Source: JBDROU01 sp043809745 [NCBI: bacterium] (GTDB taxonomy: Bacteria > Elusimicrobiota > JBDRMW01). From it: 64,000 bases of DNA. Positions within the stretch are counted from its first letter, which is position 1; each line of letters begins with the position of its first letter. Of the stretch, positions 55,301 through 61,300 are shown piece after piece. Below the pieces are notes generated by a model. The model did no database searches. It saw only the letters and a list, made by a program, of their open reading frames with translations, and was not told the origin of the DNA. The stretch covers positions 20,077 to 84,076 of the forward strand of contig JBDROU010000033.1 in the NCBI GenBank assembly GCA_043809745.1. The letters run 5' to 3'. A program made the position numbers and the translations under genes.

Positions 55301-58300
55301 AAAGGAGAAATACTTTTGTTTACTGATGATCAGTTATCGCAGGATACGATATCAAAACTCAGCAATTCAAGAAACGATCTAGTCTCTCAGTCAGAAAGCG
55401 ACAAGAGTGAGCTTAAACAAAGAATTTCTGAAATTATATCAGAAGGAGCAACATTAAAGGTAAATAATATAGAATATGACAAGACCGGCAACATGCTCTC
55501 ACAAAACACTTACGACATTGAAAATCATATCCAGACAACATATAAAAATCAAACCTACAATTATCTGGGGCAGAAAATATCTGCAGAAATAAGCACCAAG
55601 CAGATTAATGGAACAGTAGAAACAACTCAAAATATAAATTCGGACTACACTTATAATATAAATGGTCAGTTAATTCTAGACAGGTCCCGTACAGTTTCGG
55701 AAGTTCAATCTGCTGATGGAGATAAACAAACAGAAGAATTTATCAAAGTAACAGAAAATTCAACATTTGATACGTTAGGTTTTGTGATTAGCTCCAAAAA
55801 TACTAGAATCAATAAATCTCAGACTGAATTTGGGCTAGATGAACCCCAATTGGTACAGGAAATAAGTGAGCTCGCATTAAAAGAACTTATAGAGATGCTG
55901 GAAGACAACTCGATAGAGGCGGATAGAGAATCAGTAATTACTCTCATTCCTGGTGAACAAGAAAAAGAATTATTTGCGGATTTATTTCAAATAGGCCTCT
56001 CATATGAAGATCAAGACTCGGAAAAAACGGGTACAAACATTTATATGAATTCTAATATACAATCGTTTTATATCATAGAGGAAGGTGATGCTAAACTCAG
56101 TAAAGGAGATTTCAGAAATGCATTAAAATTATATCAGGATGCATTACAGCTAATGAATAAAAACATGAATATGAAGGATAGTAAATATGCTTTAACCGCT
56201 ATGTCCAGAATAGCTGTTGCAGCATTTCTGGCGAAAGATTTTACAGCTGCTGAAGAGGCAGCCCAAAATATGCTCGAGGTTATTAAAAATAAAAGCAACT
56301 ATTTGCAAAATGATAGATTTCTAGACAGTTTTGCTCAAGTCCGAAAAATTATACCTGATAAATACAACTTCGATCAATTTAGCTTTGCTTCCAACATTTT
56401 ACTTGGTAGAATCAAAGAACTTACCGGGAATTCCTTTAAAGCTCAAAACTACTATATGGCTGCTCTTAGCAATATAGATCTGCTAGAAGACACTAAGTTT
56501 AATGTAGAGTTAGTTAATAATCTCATATTTCAAACAGTAAATATAAAGATTAATAACTTAAAACCATATGAACTAAGGGATCAAATACATGTAATCGAGA
56601 ATATGATCAATCGGCTGCCTTTTCCAAAGAGAAACGAAGTTCTCGGTGATATGTATTATAAAATTGGTTGGTATGTGTCGGCAGACTCTTATTTCAAAAA
56701 AGCATTAGATAACGAACCAGGGAATTATAAAGTACTTAAAAAATTAGCATTAAGCCAGTTTAAGAGTGAAGACTTTTCATTAGCTTTGGGGAATATAAAA
56801 AATTATATTCTAATAAAAGGAGATGATATAGAAGCTAAAGCTTTATATTCATACTGTCTGGCTAAAACGGATGGTGTTTTTTCAAAAGAAGCAAGCAATG
56901 TGATGCAGAAAATATTTACAGAAATTGCTAAAACTTTACCCAAAAAGCAATATGCCGAAATAAAAGCCTTGATGGATCTTGCTAATGAAGTTGTAATAGT
57001 AGAAAATATTCAAAATTTGTCTTCTGCAGTTTCTAAGCTGGATTTATTGCTGCCTAAGTATTCAGACAGTAGCAATATTAAGCAAATAAAGTCAAAACTT
57101 ACCAGGCTTGTAGGCAGCAAAACTATCTCTCAGTACAATGAATCATTTTTCTATAAAGACACAAAATTCTCTGATTATAAAAATGCATCAGATTTATTAA
57201 ATGCAACAAAAGTATTTGCAGATTCCACTGAAAAAACTAACTATATTTTGAAGAAATCAGGTGATAACACAGTTTTGCAGTTAGGAAAACTAAAGTATGA
57301 AGATATAAGCATCACAAGGGACTCGCAAGGCAGGATTAAAGAGACTCACTCAGACATTACAGAACTTGGTACCGGTTTAGAACATAGTTATAAGTTAAAC
57401 ACAGTTTATAGCTCATATAGTTCACTAAACCAGGCAAATAAAATTTACACGGCAATTTATGATGATACTCAAGCACCGGGCAGAAGGATTGAGCAGACAA
57501 CCGATACAGATTATTTTGGCAGATCGCTTTACACAGAAGAATTTACAAAAGATTCAATAAGTCTGGATATACTTTCCTCGAGCAAAAAATTTACTTTGGA
57601 TTTTAATGAAGCAGGCTATATAAATAAATCACTGAATATAAGAAACGAATTATCAGCTGCAGATAAAACCATATATGAGTTGACCAATTCTACGGAGTAT
57701 GATTCTCATGGTAACATAGTTGGCTCAAGCGCCGATGTAGTAGAACTTGGAGCAGGTCTCCTCCACAGCTATACAATGAATATAACTAATACTTCGTTTA
57801 ACAGCAACAACCAAATTACCGGTCAAATTGTTGAGATATTAAATGACAACTCTGCAAAGGATAGAAAACAAAGATATTCAAAAACGGATATGAAATATGA
57901 TATTCAGGGGAATCTAGATACTTATAAAGAAACAGGCGAAAACTACTCTGTTCAGCGGCATTTTACTCAATACGATGCTTACGGTAGAATACTTAATTTC
58001 TCAGAATCAAGAGGTTGGGAAAATCATGAGAGCGGTATTACAGGTCTTGATAACAGCTGGAATAGTGGATCAGCTTCAGTGGATGTTTCATACAACTATG
58101 ATTCAAGCGGAAGGATTTCCAATCTGGAAGTAAACGCTCAAGGTAATGGCAATCATGATACTCAGGGGAACAGAGGTATCTTACTTAATTACACAGCCTA
58201 TAATTACCAATATAACCAGTTGGGCCAGGTATTAAGTTACGACTCAACCGATTCCCAGTTTAGGGAACGTACGGAATCTAGAAAAGTAAGGGAAAAATGG

Positions 58301-61300
58301 TACAAGCGGAAGAAAACGGAAACATATACTGTTTTTGATAGAACTACTGAAGATAAAGAAACCAGTATGAGCTATGATTTCTTGGGCAGGGTATCAGAAA
58401 GTACAGGTGAGAGTAGTCAAAGAGTAACAGGTAACTATAATAAAACTCATGAAACGGATATAGTTTATGATTCTAAAGGAAACAAGATCTCAGCAAATGT
58501 TGAATCGGACGGAAACCTAAATACCAGGGAATTCGGTGCAACTTTCTCAAGCAGTAAAAAATACAATTATACATATGATGAATCAGGCAACCTGGCCAGA
58601 ACCGATACGGAAGCGATTTATCGGGACTCTCAAAATATAAGTTCGGGTTCGAGCAAGAATTTCTTCAATACAGATTTGTGGCAGGCATTAAAAATAATAA
58701 GGTCAGTAGTTATCGGTATAGTTACAGGTGGCAATCCGTATGCCTTGGCTGCTGTAGCAGCTTTTGACAATGCTATTGAGTTATACGCTTTAGGAGGTAC
58801 AACTGAGCAAATTTTAAGAGGTTCTCTTATTGCGGCAAGTGTTGAGTTAGTCAGCGGGGGTGTTACCAAAGGTACTGGCAGCAGTGGAAAAGCTTCGGCC
58901 GGCGGAGAAATTGCTAAAAAAAGTGTTAATCAGTCATTCAAAGAAGGCTTTAAAAAATTACTTTCTTGGGAAGGAGCCTTTATTATCAGTAAGAGTGTTG
59001 GCATGTATTTTGGTTTGAGAGAAGTATCTAAAATTGTCAACAAGCGTTCAGGCAGTACTACAGCAACAGTTTGGTCTACTGTTTTGGGGTCAATCGTCAA
59101 TACTGCTCTTAAATTTGTTCCGAAAGATAGGGATGGAGCAAGTAAAATAATTTATAGATCGCTTAGGAAAACTACGCTTTTAGTTTCATTTAGAGTAGCA
59201 GTTAATGAATATTACAATCGTCAAATCGAAAAGGGTGCTAGAATTTCCAGTCTTTTGCATGGGACACAGCAAATTTTAGATGCGTTTTTGACTACTGTAG
59301 AAGGCTGGGATATTAAATCTGCTGTTAATGAACTTAAAACGAAACTTGTAATGAAATTGAAGACTGTATCTCAGGGTTTTAGAAGATTCTTTATAAGTAA
59401 AACCTTAAATAAAAAGATTAGCCGCATGAGAGAATCTGGAGAGAAAGAAAATCTGAAATTAGGCGAAAAAATCAAATCAAAGCTTGATAGTAAAGAATCT
59501 TCAAATTATTTAATTAAAGAATGCATAGTAAGAAGCGCGAAAAACTATAATAAAGGGGATTATGAGCAATCGGAGAAATATTATGATATTTACAATATAG
59601 CTTGTGCAATTTCTACAACTGAGGAGATCCATTCATTAATGGGAGATCTACAACAGTTCCTTGCCCAAGAGCAGTCTGAAGATAAGGAGGTAGGAGAATT
59701 TGAGACATTTTATGTTTCTTTAGAAAAAGAGTTAGAAAATATTTTAAGTAAGGATAAAATTACCGAAAAAGATGTTCAACAGCTAGTAAACGTGGCTCAG
59801 CAGTTAGTCGAGCAAACAATTAAGTTTGTTGAAAATTCTTTAGAACAAAGCTCACTTAATAGTAAGAATTCAAAATTAGTTAAGAAATCAATGAGAAAAA
59901 TTGCTAAAGAAGTATCAGAAAAAATAGGGAAACGTGAAAATCCGGCAAAAACACTCAAGTTACTAAGAGATTTCATGCGGATTGTAACAAGCACTGGACT
60001 TTTATCAGAATTAGTTAATTTATCAGAAAATATTGATTTCGAAACCGGTATGCTGATGGCAGAATCTTTTGAACTGAGTATCAGCAGTGAGTTAGCTGAA
60101 GTAATTAAGTTCCTTAAAAATATCTCTGATGAGGATAAAGATTTAATTGAACTCAAGGATTTAACCGAATATCTATCGAAGATATTAGATAAAGCAGCTG
60201 AGCTTGAACCTGATAAGGGCCAGTACACGATGCTGTTATTTGATAAAGGTATTCATGTAGGTATTGTATGGGAAGGAACTGTTTCTGAATACAGATCTCT
60301 TTTTGGAACAGAAATCCCGAATCATTCTAAACATATTGGTGATAATAAATTTGCATGCATAGTTACCAAAGAACAATTTGGTTTAGTTAGTAACCCGGAA
60401 ATTAAAGATCTTTTTGATGAATATACTCAGTTAAAGCAGCAGATAAAGGGTTATGATAATAATTTAAATCCAATCTTAGAGTACCTTCCCAATCAAACAG
60501 AGAAGATGAATTTATTTGGCCAGAATATAACTGTCGGTACAGATAAGACGGGCAAAATATATGCTAATGGCCAGTTAAAAATTCCTTTTACATCAGGTCC
60601 TGCAGATTTTAATCTTACAAATTTAATGATAAAAGGTAATAATGCTGTGCTGTACGGTATGGCAACAATTGCAGGACATGAATCAGTTACAGTTACGCTC
60701 CCTAAACAGGGTGATGGCAGCGGTGCAGCTTCAGAGACATCTTTTAACCCGGGCGTGAATGCATCGGAAGGAAAAATTGAGCAGCTTGATTCCGAGCATT
60801 ACCGTATTAGCGAGGGCAAATTTGCTTTAGCTCTAACAGTTGATTTAAATAAGAAGGCAGGGATGGAATCAATCGATGAAGCAGAGCTGCTCTTAAAACC
60901 CGGAATGCGTTTAAGACCTATTGGTAACATAACGATATACGAACAGCAGCTGAACGAAGCAGATGGCGTGTATATCCTCTACAGCGGATTGGGATTTCTT
61001 TCGATAGAGAAAATAACAAATGATGAGATTAAAAATATTATGCAGTTAGATAGTTTAGAAGAAAAATTAATGGAGTTAATCGGGCATGAGGGTCTGGTTT
61101 CTAATGAAAAAGCAAAGCTGTTTGCTGCTATAGGTGATTCCATTAAACAAAATAGGCTCTTATCCAACAACACAATAGATTCATTGTACAGTGATGTGTT
61201 TAATGATTCAGCGGCTGGTGATTTCTATAAAAGTTTATTGGTAGCACAGGCTATCGGTGAGCTCTTTAGACTTGTTGATGGATTAGTTATGGCTGATCAT

